From: JAUZOB01 sp963692465
GTDB lineage: Bacteria > Bacteroidota > Bacteroidia > Bacteroidales > Prolixibacteraceae
DNA length: 64,000 nt
NCBI GenBank assembly: GCA_963692465.1
Contig: OY829943.1
Coordinates: 124,001 to 188,000, forward strand
Direction: 5' to 3'
Each line of letters begins with the position of its first letter. Position 1 is the stretch's first letter. This document shows positions 27,763 to 37,984 of this stretch, one piece after another. The notes under the pieces were generated by a model, which had not been told where the DNA came from, did no database searches, and worked only from the letters and a program-made list of their open reading frames with translations. The translations under genes were made by a program, and so were the position numbers.

Positions 27763-28578
27763 ATGATAAAGCAAATCTTTGAAACTAAAACATTTCTCGA
27801 AAAGAAAGGGATCAAAAATCCTGAACTGGGAGTCGTTTTAGGAACCGGTTTAGGAAAACTGATTCGGGAGATTTCGATAATTGTAGAGATCGACTACGAG
27901 AAAATACCTAATTTCGTCCGGTCAACGGTGGAATCTCATCCGGGAAAATTGATTTTTGGGACCATCAGAGGGAAAAAGATTCTTGCAATGCAGGGGCGCT
28001 TCCATTATTATGAAGGATATGACATGCAACAAATTACATTTCCCATTCGGGTCATGAAAGCAATGGGAGTTAAAGCCCTTTTGTTGTCAAACGCAGCCGG
28101 AGCCATTAATCCTGATTTTAAAAAAGGGACCTTGATGCTTCTTGATGATCACATCAATCTTTTACCTGAAAACCCTCTTCGTGGGAATAACGAAGAAGAA
28201 TTAGGCCCCCGGTTTCCAGACATGAGCAAGCCTTATTCTTCAACGCTGAATTCTATTTTATTGCAATGTGCAAAAGAAGAAAATATCTGTCTTCATAAAG
28301 GAGTTTACGCTTCTGTTCAGGGTCCTAATCTCGAAACCAGAGCTGAATACCGTTTTCTAAAAAACATAGGTGCCGATGCGGTGGGGATGTCTACTGTTCC
28401 TGAGGTTATTGTAGCAAACCACATGAGGTTGCCCTGTGCCGCTATTTCTGTTTTAACGGATGAATGTGATCCGGATAATCTTAAAAAAGTCGGACTTAAT
28501 GAGATTCTTGCAACTGCTTCAAAAGCAGAAGATACGTTGGTTCGGGTTTTTAATCGTTTTATTGAAAAACTAAATTAA
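27763..28578 (+). CDS. punA: Purine nucleoside phosphorylase
   Basis: Phosphorolysis of inosine/guanosine for purine salvage. The 271-aa protein has the trimeric-class signatures GVVLGTGLGKL (phosphate loop, about 23-33), SHPGKLIFGTIRGKK (His86-like), MQGRFHYYEGYDMQQITFP, VQGPNLETRAEYRFL (purine site Glu) and GMSTVPEVIVANHM with SVLTDECDPD. Cytoplasmic. There is a long AT-rich leader of about 240 nt upstream and no obvious operon partner; the next gene starts 84 nt downstream. Confidence 0.95.
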   Translation: MIKQIFETKTFLEKKGIKNPELGVVLGTGLGKLIREISIIVEIDYEKIPNFVRSTVESHPGKLIFGTIRGKKILAMQGRFHYYEGYDMQQITFPIRVMKAMGVKALLLSNAAGAINPDFKKGTLMLLDDHINLLPENPLRGNNEEELGPRFPDMSKPYSSTLNSILLQCAKEENICLHKGVYASVQGPNLETRAEYRFLKNIGADAVGMSTVPEVIVANHMRLPCAAISVLTDECDPDNLKKVGLNEILATASKAEDTLVRVFNRFIEKLN

Positions 28579-28662
28579 GAAACAGATTAAGGCTATTGAT
28601 TTTAATTATTAATTTTTTAACTATACGGCATTATTAATTTGATATTTTAAATTTTTTCGACT

Positions 28663-30120
28663 ATGCAAACAGCTATTATTTGTATATACGGGGTAACACT
28701 AGCATTAATTTTTATCTACAGTTTATTCCAACTGTCCCTTGCTTTAAGTTACCGGAAAGACAAGAAACACGAGCCGACTCCTATAAAGTTAGATCTCGAG
28801 AAGGACGAAATACCTTATGTCACAATTCAACTTCCACTATTCAATGAACTATATGTTGTTGATCGTTTGTTGGATAATATGGCAAAAATGCAATATCCTC
28901 ATGATCGTCTGGAGATTCAGGTTCTTGATGATTCAACGGATGAGACAACCGAAGTAGTTAGAAAAAAAGTTGAAGAGCTCAAACAAGGAGGATTGGATAT
29001 CGTAATGATTCACCGGACCAATCGTTCAGGATTTAAAGCCGGAGCACTAAAAGAGGGACTGGAAGTTGCAAAAGGTAAATTTGTTGCCATTTTTGATGCG
29101 GATTTTCTTCCTGACAGCGACTTTCTGATTAATACAATGGCCTATTTTAAAGATCCTAAAGTTGCGGTTGTTCAAACTCGTTGGGGCCACATCAACCGTG
29201 ATTATTCAATGTTTACCAAGATCCAGGCTTTTGCTCTTGACACACACTTTTCTATTGAACAACGCGGACGTAACAGTAAAGGTTATTACCAAAATTTTAA
29301 CGGAACAGGTGGTATTTGGAGAACAGAGGCCATTATTGATGCCGGAAACTGGGAAGCAGACACCCTTACAGAAGATTTGGATTTAAGCTATCGTGCACAA
29401 ATTAGAGGTTGGAAGATTAAATATCTTGAAAACGTCATTTGTAATGCAGAACTTCCGGTTACATTAAGTGCGATCAAGGGACAACAATTCAGATGGAATA
29501 AAGGAGGAGCTCAAAATATGCATAAGACAGCCAAACGGCTTCTTGATTCAAATGCTTCTTTTGTAATAAAACTCAACGGACTCTATCATTTGTTTAACAG
29601 TTCTTTATTTGTTTGCGTTTTCTTAATGTCGGTACTTAGTATTCCGGTCTTTCTCATTAAAACTCAATCGCATCGATATGATTATGTTTTTGATGCCAGT
29701 GCAATATTTTTAATGAGTTTCTTTATTCTTCTTTTTTATTTCTGGCTGTCGTATGACAAACGAGGTGAAGGAAGAAAGGCATTCCCTGGATTCATCGGTA
29801 AATTCTTTGTTTTTCTGAGTTTCAGTATGGCTCTTGGCTTTCACTGTACGGTTGCTGTTATCGAAGGATATCTTGGCATTAAAAGTTCCTTTCTAAGAAC
29901 ACCTAAATTCAATGTTTACAACAAGCAGGACGCCATTAAAAACAAATACGATAAGAAGAAGATTACTTTCGTTAACATTGTTGAAGGGTTTTTAGCTCTT
30001 TGTTTCCTGGGCTGTCTTGTTGTTGCGGTTATATGCAATGACTATTCATTCTCTTATCTGCACCTTATGCTTTTTGCTGGATATGGCACCCTTTTTGTCC
30101 TGACACTAAGACAACGCTAA
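28663..30120 (+). CDS. Processive-type family 2 glycosyltransferase (membrane)
   Basis: A 485-aa membrane GT2 related to cellulose-synthase-like and glucomannan mannosyltransferase enzymes. One TM segment (residues 3-25) precedes the catalytic domain: VTIQLPLFNE, LDDSTDET, FDADFLP (DxD), GTGGIWR, TEDLDLSYRAQ (catalytic base Asp) and the QQFRW motif of processive enzymes. Four TM segments follow (about 305-325, 345-365, 375-400, 430-485). No PilZ domain or bcsB-like gene is nearby, so the polymer is unknown. It ends with a strong terminator at 30181. Confidence 0.88.
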   Translation: MQTAIICIYGVTLALIFIYSLFQLSLALSYRKDKKHEPTPIKLDLEKDEIPYVTIQLPLFNELYVVDRLLDNMAKMQYPHDRLEIQVLDDSTDETTEVVRKKVEELKQGGLDIVMIHRTNRSGFKAGALKEGLEVAKGKFVAIFDADFLPDSDFLINTMAYFKDPKVAVVQTRWGHINRDYSMFTKIQAFALDTHFSIEQRGRNSKGYYQNFNGTGGIWRTEAIIDAGNWEADTLTEDLDLSYRAQIRGWKIKYLENVICNAELPVTLSAIKGQQFRWNKGGAQNMHKTAKRLLDSNASFVIKLNGLYHLFNSSLFVCVFLMSVLSIPVFLIKTQSHRYDYVFDASAIFLMSFFILLFYFWLSYDKRGEGRKAFPGFIGKFFVFLSFSMALGFHCTVAVIEGYLGIKSSFLRTPKFNVYNKQDAIKNKYDKKKITFVNIVEGFLALCFLGCLVVAVICNDYSFSYLHLMLFAGYGTLFVLTLRQR

Positions 30121-30180
30121 TCGCACAAAAGAGATATAAAAACATTTCCAACAATAAATCAATCCAATTGTTGGATTTTC

Positions 30181-30216
30181 AAGGAGGCTATCTTAAAAAA
30201 GGATAGCCTCCTTTTT
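30181..30216 (+). terminator. Strong intrinsic terminator after GT2
   Basis: Perfect 12-bp arms AAGGAGGCTATC (30181-30192) and GATAGCCTCCTT (30202-30213), followed by T's. Confidence 0.88.
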
Positions 30217-30351
30217 GGTCATGGTCAAGTAGAAACCGATCTTTTAAAATGAAAGACCATCGATTCGAACCTTTTTAATCAAAAAACCATCGATTATTTC
30301 GCTTTTGCCTCTATTTTTATTTAATTTACCGCAACAAACAACAAACACGTC

Positions 30352-30891
30352 GTGTATATTAAGCGCACAATTAATTCGATTATAGATTGGAGTTACCCTC
30401 CTTTTCATCGTTATATCCCATCACAGACCTTTCGCTATGGATTGTGCGGAGGAGGAAATACGATACTTGATATCTCATTATATTTCTTAGTATACAACTA
30501 TGTACTGAAGAAGAAACTTTTAAATCTGAGCATTCTGGCAATCAGTCCGCATATTGCTGCATTCCTAATTGTGTTCCCTGTCACCTTCTTTACCGGATTC
30601 TGGCTATCCAAAAATATCACTTTCACCCAATCGCCACTTCACAATAAGACTCAGTTGTTGCGCTATGGACTCACAGTAATCGGCTGTATTTTTCTTAATT
30701 ATATTTTATTGAAATTTTTTGTAGAGTATTGCAAATTCTATCCCACTGTCGCAAAACTATTCACAACATTCATCGTAATTATCTACAGTTACTTCACACA
30801 AAAAAATTTCACATTTAAAGAAAAGAGCGAGACTGAAACTTCTCATATTTCCTTAAAGCATCTATTCTCAAACAATATAATTAAACGATAA
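30352..30891 (+). CDS. GtrA-like membrane protein
   Basis: A 179-aa protein with four hydrophobic segments and the GtrA hallmarks: FRYGLCGGGNTILDISLYF near the N-terminus and a C-terminal FTTFIVIIYSYFTQKNFTF. GtrA proteins are thought to flip polyprenyl-phosphate-linked sugars across the inner membrane. The frame has no internal ATG, so the GTG at 30352 is taken as start. A GtrB-type GT2 and a GT39 transferase lie within 3 kb and could form the rest of a lipid glycosylation system, although lipA-lipB interrupt the set. Confidence 0.8.
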   Translation: MYIKRTINSIIDWSYPPFHRYIPSQTFRYGLCGGGNTILDISLYFLVYNYVLKKKLLNLSILAISPHIAAFLIVFPVTFFTGFWLSKNITFTQSPLHNKTQLLRYGLTVIGCIFLNYILLKFFVEYCKFYPTVAKLFTTFIVIIYSYFTQKNFTFKEKSETETSHISLKHLFSNNIIKR

Positions 30892-30979
30892 ATTCGTTAC
30901 GCCCTTTTATTTTTTCTTCAAGACCCGAATTATATTCTTTTCTTTTTTTAAATTGCATTTCTTTTATTCAAAGAGTTTT

Positions 30980-31822
30980 ATGAAAGTAATGAGAAAACCC
31001 GAATGGCTAAAAATAAAGTTACCCGAAGGAGACGGATTCCGGAACGTTGATAAAATTGTCAAAAGCAATGGTTTACATACAATCTGCACAAGTGGAAAAT
31101 GCCCGAATATGGCTGAATGCTGGGCGAACGGAACAGCTACATTTATGATTTTAGGGGATATCTGTACCCGGTCTTGCAAGTTCTGTAATGTAAAAACAGG
31201 GAGACCTCTTCCTCCCGACCCGATGGAGCCAACTCATTTGGCTAACTCTATTCATTTGATGAAATTAAAACATGCCGTTATCACGTCAGTTGATCGGGAT
31301 GATCTTCAGGATAAAGGAGCTTCTTTTTGGGCAGAGACTGTCTTAGCAATCAGAAAGGTCAATCCGGACACAACCTTGGAAACCTTAATCCCCGATTTTG
31401 ATGCAGACCAAAAATTGCTGGATAAAATCATTGAAGTGAAACCGGAAATCGTTTCACACAACATTGAAACAGTTAAGCGACTTACGCCACATGTCCGAAG
31501 CAGAGCAAAGTATAATACAAGTCTCAAAGTATTGCAATACCTTTCAGAAAACGGGATTAATGCTAAATCTGGAATTATGGTGGGACTTGGAGAAAAAGAA
31601 GATGAAGTTCTTGATACCATGGACGATCTTCTTGAGGTGGGATGTAATATTCTGACAATCGGACAATATCTTCAGCCAAGTCATGACCACTATCCGGTAA
31701 GTCGCTATATCACGCCCGAAGAATTTGAAAACTACAAACAAGTCGGACTAGAAAAAGGATTTAAATTTGTAGAAAGCGGACCGCTTGTCCGTTCATCTTA
31801 TCACGCAGAAAAACAAATTTAA
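30980..31822 (+). CDS. lipA: Lipoyl synthase
   Basis: Radical-SAM enzyme inserting two sulfurs into protein-bound octanoate. The ATG at 30980 is preferred over the TTG at 30953. The auxiliary-cluster cysteines are C36, C41, C47 (CTSGKCPNMAEC). The SAM-cluster cysteines are C62, C66, C69 (CTRSCKFC). The C-terminal RSSYHAE carries the conserved Ser ligand. About 280 aa, normal length. It is followed 6 nt later by lipB, completing de novo lipoylation of 2-oxoacid dehydrogenases and glycine-cleavage H protein. Confidence 0.97.
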   Translation: MKVMRKPEWLKIKLPEGDGFRNVDKIVKSNGLHTICTSGKCPNMAECWANGTATFMILGDICTRSCKFCNVKTGRPLPPDPMEPTHLANSIHLMKLKHAVITSVDRDDLQDKGASFWAETVLAIRKVNPDTTLETLIPDFDADQKLLDKIIEVKPEIVSHNIETVKRLTPHVRSRAKYNTSLKVLQYLSENGINAKSGIMVGLGEKEDEVLDTMDDLLEVGCNILTIGQYLQPSHDHYPVSRYITPEEFENYKQVGLEKGFKFVESGPLVRSSYHAEKQI

Positions 31823-31828
31823 TGCACC

Positions 31829-32515
31829 ATGAATAAAGTCAATGTTGAATTCTGTGACTGGAAACGGCTTGATTACCAAAAAGCATGGGACCAACAGGAA
31901 CAAATTTTCAATAACCAGCTGGATTGCAAAAAGTACAACAAACCGACGTCCGATACATTAATTTTTGTAGAGCATCCTCATGTCTACACATTAGGACATA
32001 GCGGAGATATGCACAACCTTCTGGTTTCTACTGATTTCTTAGACAGAATTGGAGCTACTTATTATAAGGTGAACCGTGGCGGAGATATTACCTATCATGG
32101 TCCGGGTCAAATTGTCGGGTATCCGATACTTGATCTGGAACATTTTGCGATTCATCTGAAAGAATACATCTACCAGCTGGAAGAGGTTATTATCAGAACG
32201 CTGGAGGTTGAATACGGCATTACCGCTCATCGACTTGACGGTGCTACCGGTGTTTGGTTAGGCGAAGATCAGTCATTGCGCAAAATTTGCGCAATCGGCA
32301 CTAAAGCAAGTCGCTACATCACCATGCATGGCTTTGCATTCAACATCAATACCGATTTAAAATATTTCGATTACATCAATCCATGCGGTTTTACGGACAA
32401 AGGTGTCACTTCTGTGGCCCAGGAGTTAGGGAAACAGGTCGACTTTGAAGAGGCAAAGAAAAAGTTGTTAAAACACTTTTGTGAAATCTTTCAGGCAGAA
32501 ATCTCAATGCAATAA
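31829..32515 (+). CDS. lipB: Octanoyl-[ACP]:protein octanoyltransferase
   Basis: Transfers octanoyl from acyl-carrier protein to lipoyl domains for LipA. The 228-aa protein has FVEHPHVYTLG, NRGGDITYHGPGQIVGYP, the catalytic Lys in CAIGTKASRY (about 152) and the catalytic Cys in NPCGF (about 186), all in family order. It is translated with lipA from one operon. It converges on the GT2 gene with an 8-nt gap and no terminator. Confidence 0.97.
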   Translation: MNKVNVEFCDWKRLDYQKAWDQQEQIFNNQLDCKKYNKPTSDTLIFVEHPHVYTLGHSGDMHNLLVSTDFLDRIGATYYKVNRGGDITYHGPGQIVGYPILDLEHFAIHLKEYIYQLEEVIIRTLEVEYGITAHRLDGATGVWLGEDQSLRKICAIGTKASRYITMHGFAFNINTDLKYFDYINPCGFTDKGVTSVAQELGKQVDFEEAKKKLLKHFCEIFQAEISMQ

Positions 32516-32523
32516 AAAAATTT

Positions 32524-33462
32524 TTATTCTCCTACATTACTAACCCTTCGAATTCGATAGGGAGCCTTATGTTGTGACTCAAAATAGGTCCTCATAATCA
32601 CTTCTGCAATAAGTCCGATAGTAATAAACTGTACGCCGATAAATAAAAGGGCAATCCCCAAAATCAGCATCGGCTTTCCCCAGATATCATGTCCTAATAT
32701 CTTAAGCAAAAGCATATACAAATTAATAATCACTCCGATAGCAAAAGTCAGAATTCCTATTCCTCCGAAAATATGCATTGGTCGCTGAAAATACTTCTTA
32801 AAGAAAAGCATCAGCAACAAATCGCTGATTACTCTGGAAGTACGCCCGATTCCGTATTTCGATTTTCCAAATTGACGAGGATGATGATGAACTTCAACTT
32901 GGGTTATAGTTGCCCCTTCAAGACTGGCCAAAATAGGAATAAAACGATGTAATTCACCGTAAATATGAATACTTTTGGCCGTATCTTTTTTAAAGACTTT
33001 CAAGGTACAACCATAATCTTTCATTCTTACCCCAGTGGTATTACGAATGATATAATTCGCTATTTTGCTAGGCACTTTTCTCAAGAACATTCCATCCTGG
33101 CGGTGAGCCCGAATGCCGGCAACAAGATCCCAGTCTTCCCGTTCTGCCAGGTTAAGCATCATCGGAATATCAATCGGATCATTCTGAAGATCTCCATCGA
33201 GTGTTGCAATATACTCACCCTGAGCATAGTCGATTCCTGCCTGTAAAGCAGTACTCTGCCCATAGTTCTTCTTGAGCTCTATCAGAATAAAATGACTGTC
33301 ATTGATTTTTTTAATCTCCCTGACCGTTTGATCAGATGAACCATCGTCAACAAAGATTGCATCATAGTCAAAACCTTCAAGAGATTCAATAATTCGTTTA
33401 CAGAGGGGAGCAATGTTCTGCTCCTCATTATAAACACAAATAACAAGACTTAACTTTCTCAT
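32524..33462 (-). CDS. GtrB/ArnC/DPM1-type family 2 glycosyltransferase
   Basis: Predicted to transfer a sugar from a nucleotide donor to undecaprenyl phosphate. The N-terminal catalytic domain has VICVYNEEQN, FVDDGSSDQT and LDGDLQNDP (metal-binding DxD). Two C-terminal TM helices (about 235-258 and 268-292) match GtrB/ArnC topology. At 312 aa it is typical. It is divergent from the GT39 gene (about 113 nt apart). Together with GtrA (30352) and GT39 (33576) it could supply lipid-linked sugar for envelope modification. Confidence 0.88.
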   Translation of the reverse strand: MRKLSLVICVYNEEQNIAPLCKRIIESLEGFDYDAIFVDDGSSDQTVREIKKINDSHFILIELKKNYGQSTALQAGIDYAQGEYIATLDGDLQNDPIDIPMMLNLAEREDWDLVAGIRAHRQDGMFLRKVPSKIANYIIRNTTGVRMKDYGCTLKVFKKDTAKSIHIYGELHRFIPILASLEGATITQVEVHHHPRQFGKSKYGIGRTSRVISDLLLMLFFKKYFQRPMHIFGGIGILTFAIGVIINLYMLLLKILGHDIWGKPMLILGIALLFIGVQFITIGLIAEVIMRTYFESQHKAPYRIRRVSNVGE

Positions 33463-33575
33463 TCAGTAACGTTACAGATAGCTCTGATTTAATCGTTTTT
33501 AATTCTGAAAACCCAAGGAGTTTTCTTACTTTTAACGCCCCAAAAGTAAATAAATTTTTGCATCCATAGCATTTT

Positions 33576-35204
33576 ATGAAAAATATTGTAAATATAATTT
33601 TTAGCGGGAAACGACTCCCTTTTACCTTGTTTATTCTTGCAGTTATTCTATTCTCTGCCAACATTGGTGGGTTAAGTATTTACATGCTTGATGAGGCAAA
33701 AAACACGGAGTGTGCCCGGGAAATGCTGGAACAAAAAGATTACATTGTTCCTACTTTCAATTACGACTTAAGAACAGATAAGCCGCCGTTGCATTATTAT
33801 TTCATGATCCTTTCCTATAAAATTTTTGGGGTTAATGAATTTGCTGCCCGTCTTTTTTCTGCTTTGTTCGGAGCCTTGACTGTGTTAATGACGTTCCTGT
33901 ATACCCGCCGCTTTCTAGGGGAAAGGTCCGGTTTATGGTCTGCAATTATTCTCTTGGCCTCCATTCACATGGCTCTGGAATTTCACATGGCAGTTCCCGA
34001 CCCGTATCTGGTCTTTTTCTTTTGCTGGACTCTGTTTCTATTTTATGCTGCTTATAAAGAAAAAAAGACCCGGGATGTCTATCTTTTCTATCTGGCAGCA
34101 GGACTCGGGGTTCTTACCAAAGGTCCCGTTGTAATAGCCATTCCAGGAATGGCTATTATGATATTCCTTTTCCTTCAGAAGAAGCTGAACTGGAGAACAG
34201 TTAAATTCTTTCGCCCCTGGTTTGGAATAATCCTGCTTCTGGCAGTTTGCCTGCCATGGTATATTCAGGTTGGATTAGACACAAACTGGGAGTGGACCAA
34301 AGGGTTCTTCTTAAAACACAATATCGGTCGATTTACAGACAAGATGGAAGGACACGGGGGATTTTTCCTCATAACGTTAGGCTACATCTTACTAGGGCTT
34401 TTCCCTTTTTCTGTTTTCTTCTTTCAGTCCCTTGCTAAAGGATGGAGAGAACGAAAAAACGACTATCTTCTTTTTAACGAGATTGCAGCTCTTTCTATTC
34501 TGCTGTTCTTTACCGTATCGAAGACCAAACTCCCCAACTACACGGTTCCGGCTTATCCCTTCTTTGCAGTACTCATCGGAACTTATCTTGTGTCTTTATT
34601 TCATAAGGAGATTGATATAAAAAGCAAGTCGGTTAAAGCAAGCTATATTACCTTATTAGCCTTCTCTTTTTTAATTCCTGTTGGTGCATACATTGCATTT
34701 TCTCTTGATAAATCACTGTTTCCGGTAAGGAATGTAGCATTCTGGCTTCTTGTTCTTCCTGTAGGAATTATCTATGCCTTTATCAAATTCAGAAAAGGGA
34801 ATATCAAACAATCGCTCATTGTCACCGCAGCAACGACCATGTTGACCAGTCTCATTATCTATTGGATAGCAATGCCTGTTATTGACAAACAAAATCCGGT
34901 TACACAGAGTATCGCAAAGATTAAAAATGCTCAGGAAATCGTTTTTTGGGAGAAATATAATCCGGCATTCTCTTTTTACTTAAAGAGACACATTCCTGAA
35001 TTGCAAGACAGTGTTGATTTTCGGAATTTCATAATGAACAATCCAGACGGAATCGTTCTAACGACCACACAGAAGATTACAGATATCAATCCCGGTTTAG
35101 TTTTAAGGACAAATGCCGTTTCAAAAGGTAAGGATCTTTTTGAAACTCCCATTACGCTTGTATTGAAAGTAAAAAGCACCAATCAATCGCAACAAAACGA
35201 CTAA
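33576..35204 (+). CDS. GT39-family lipid-linked sugar transferase (ArnT/PMT-like)
   Basis: A polytopic 542-aa inner-membrane enzyme. The first periplasmic loop holds the catalytic acidic segment LDEAKNTECAREML, followed by RTDKPPLHYYFMILSY, diagnostic of the PMT_2 / ArnT superfamily. About 11 hydrophobic segments precede a C-terminal periplasmic domain (about 440-542). It likely moves a sugar from a polyprenyl phosphate carrier onto lipid A or another envelope acceptor. The acceptor is inferred from neighbours only. Confidence 0.88.
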   Translation: MKNIVNIIFSGKRLPFTLFILAVILFSANIGGLSIYMLDEAKNTECAREMLEQKDYIVPTFNYDLRTDKPPLHYYFMILSYKIFGVNEFAARLFSALFGALTVLMTFLYTRRFLGERSGLWSAIILLASIHMALEFHMAVPDPYLVFFFCWTLFLFYAAYKEKKTRDVYLFYLAAGLGVLTKGPVVIAIPGMAIMIFLFLQKKLNWRTVKFFRPWFGIILLLAVCLPWYIQVGLDTNWEWTKGFFLKHNIGRFTDKMEGHGGFFLITLGYILLGLFPFSVFFFQSLAKGWRERKNDYLLFNEIAALSILLFFTVSKTKLPNYTVPAYPFFAVLIGTYLVSLFHKEIDIKSKSVKASYITLLAFSFLIPVGAYIAFSLDKSLFPVRNVAFWLLVLPVGIIYAFIKFRKGNIKQSLIVTAATTMLTSLIIYWIAMPVIDKQNPVTQSIAKIKNAQEIVFWEKYNPAFSFYLKRHIPELQDSVDFRNFIMNNPDGIVLTTTQKITDINPGLVLRTNAVSKGKDLFETPITLVLKVKSTNQSQQND

Positions 35205-35219
35205 GAAACAATCCCCGGT

Positions 35220-37489
35220 TTATTGAACCACAACTTCATCAACCAGCATCCAGGCCGGCTTTCCTGCTTCCGGATGCCAGGAAGGGCAGTTTTTGATTGA
35301 TTTTGCTACAATCTTTACATAGCGTGCTTTCATGCGCCGGAATGTCCGACTGTATTGTTGAATAATTACCCGTCCCTGCGCAGGGGAATAGTGATTTTGT
35401 AAAGAAGCAATCTTGATATATTTATGTCCGTTGGTTGACAGATAAAAGATAACTTTCGAAGGAAGGAAAACACATTCATCCGGTTGCTGTAAGAAATCAG
35501 CAGATACTTTCCGAACCGGAACATTTTGTTCCAGATCAATAATTGCCTCCATGTCTTCATGCTCAAATCCGAGCCAGTTATAATGAGCATCGGCAACCCC
35601 ATAACGTCCGTCGACTAATGATTTAGGTCCCTCATCCGAAAACTTCCGATTCCAACGGGTAAAAAGTCGCACAGTCTTCCCTTTTGCCAAATTTTCCTCA
35701 TTCGCCTTATCTACATAACGCAAAACATTCGATCTAAAACTCCGTGGAGTACTTCCGGCCATATCTAACTGTTTAACTCCAAGCATATCACAATCACGAA
35801 CAAATCGATTTAACTTGTCCATCATTTCAGGTCTGGCAACCCTTCGTCCATACTCATTCCGCAAGAAACTGAATCCAGGAATACGGTCTCTCAAAGAAAT
35901 CTCCAACATTGCATAATCCAAAGGCAGCCTCGCTTTTCTAACACGCAATAAAACAATCGGATCATCATAAACGCTCATCTCTGCTTTATCAAACAAGTCC
36001 TGGTATTTTTAAACATTTCAGGAGTCAGATAAGTGTTAGAACTATCATAAGGAAAACCATTCGGTTTAAGGTGCCCGTTTGATTTTTCAAACTCATAATA
36101 CATTACGTCAATATACTGTCGAATATAGGTCCCTGCCGGACCATAATACCCATTTAGGAAATCATCCAATATACTATTAAAATCGGCATCAGGATCCCAC
36201 ATCAGTTTTGCTGTAAGATACGTACGCAATTCATCAAATTCACTGGCAGTAAGTCCAGCTCCCTCGTCATAGATCATGCGACAATGATTCCGGGCAAAAT
36301 ACTGCATTTCGGGTTTTATAAAATAAAGATTAGGGAACGGGGTCATCAAACTACTATATGGCAACGGAGAATTCCAGATCATAATATTGCCGGTAAGTTT
36401 TTGCCAATCTTCAAAATCCTTTCTAAAAGGAGCATAAGCCGGATCATCTACAATTGATTTACTTCGGTCAATTACCCCTGTCGTTAATATCACTAATACA
36501 TTATTATTCGGTCGAATATTTTGCGGTGCCGGACGAGCACTTTGATTCATAATTGTTGTAATGACCTTGTCGGGAAATTTATTCGCTATTTGATTGACAA
36601 AATGGACAAGGGCTCCGGAATATCCACCATATTTTTTATACAAAGCCACACACCGGGCACAAGTACAATAGGTGTTGTTATCATTAGGAGCAACAGACCA
36701 ATATCGGGCCATCGGATTCTCTTTTATTGCTTGTCTTATATTTTCAATAATCAAATTTACAACCGATTGATTTGCAAAACAAAGTTGTCCGCCACTGACT
36801 CTTTTCCCATTTATCAAGGCAAAATATTCAGGATGAGAAACAAAATATTTTTGAGGAGGGACTAATCGGCCAAACGAATACCCCCATAGTCCCCACACAT
36901 GTTCATTTTCCGACCCGTTATCCAGTTTGTGCCAGTTTGCATATTCCTGATTAGTTTTAGGATATAAAGTACTGATTTCGCGATAAGCGAATTCTGGCTG
37001 TTGTGAATCATCAATTTGAGGAATTCTGATTTTTCTCTTTCTTGGAACATTCTGTGCATCAATAGCAAACATCCTGCAACCAAGATATTCTTCCAAAAAA
37101 TAATAAACAGCATAAAGAGGTCCTTTGTGTTTTCCTCCAACGAGAGCCAGCGTTTTACCTTCAGTGTAAACCTCAAATCCATCTTCCTTAAAAGATGAAA
37201 AGTCCGGTTGCATGGATAATTTTTGAAGATGACGATTGTTTCCAATGATTATTTCTTCCGGATTAAAATCAACAGAATCGGTCACAATGGGAATTTTGGC
37301 TTCCGACACCCTATAAAGATAGTACTGAAGTTTCTGTGCTGCCTTTATTTCGATACTATCGGCGTGATCTGATATGACAATTTTATACGGGCTTTTCCCC
37401 TTGTCAACTAATTTAAGGGTCCCGACAGAACAAGATACAGAAATGATTATTAGACCAATATATAACAAAAAGAACAGCCCTTTTTTCAT
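35220..37489 (-). pseudogene. DUF4838 lipoprotein (glycoside-hydrolase-like), split by a frameshift
   Basis: Two minus-strand frames, 35975-37489 (504 aa) and 35220-35996 (258 aa), overlap by 22 nt and together make one DUF4838 protein. The first part has a lipoprotein signal (ISVSC) and an alpha-glucuronidase-type N-domain (SIEIKAAQKLQYYLYRVS), then WSVAPNDNNTYCTCARC and DPDADFNSILDDFLNGYYG. It ends ...FKNTRTCLIKQR. The second part starts ...LFDKAEMSVYDDP and RVRKARLPLDYAMLE, which in this family directly continues the first. Adding one C in the ACCAGGAC stretch near 36000 reads NTQDLFDKAE with no break. The gene is therefore inactivated, or the base is a sequencing error. The second part ends in a discoidin-like domain. 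Confidence 0.85.
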
Positions 37490-37984
37490 CCCGATAGAAT
37501 AACTATTTATGGCCTGAAAGTTACAACAAAACTGCTATTTATGAACCCATAATGAGGATGTATTCTTCATTGTGTTCAGTTAATCTAAGATCATAAAAAA
37601 CCACAATATTCTTTTTGATTCAAAATTTTCATTTTTATAATAAACGTATTTTAGAACAAGACAAGCTTCAATAGTGCGTTTAACCTACATTTTATCTTAT
37701 CCCAATAGTATCTGAACGGTAAATAAAAGATGAGATAATTGTAAATTATTATCTATACATGCAAGCAAACGAAATAGAAATATACAATCAAACGAAAGCA
37801 CAAATACGAAAAGCAAGCGAATCTATACTTTTAATGAGAAATTTACGTTTCTATCTTCACCAGCTAACTATCTAGCTACCTGAAGTTAAAAATTTAACGA
37901 GTAGATTTCTCAAGGTTCAAAATACCGGCATCTCCTTTTTTATTATTAATATTGTGCCTGTAAATACATAAAAAGAGTCGCCAC
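37490..37984. other. Divergent intergenic region, no confident gene
   Basis: 495 nt of AT-rich DNA between the DUF4838 and TlpA genes. It must hold both promoters, but no exact TAnnTTTG box was found. A 38-codon plus-strand frame at 37759-37875 starts MQANEIEIYNQ; it is the only notable open frame and could be a gene remnant or chance. Confidence 0.4.

Noticed and set aside
37759..37875. 38-codon frame in the 37.5-38.0 kb intergenic region (MQANEIEIYNQ...)
   Set aside because: Short, no recognisable family and no promoter; kept only as a remark on the region.
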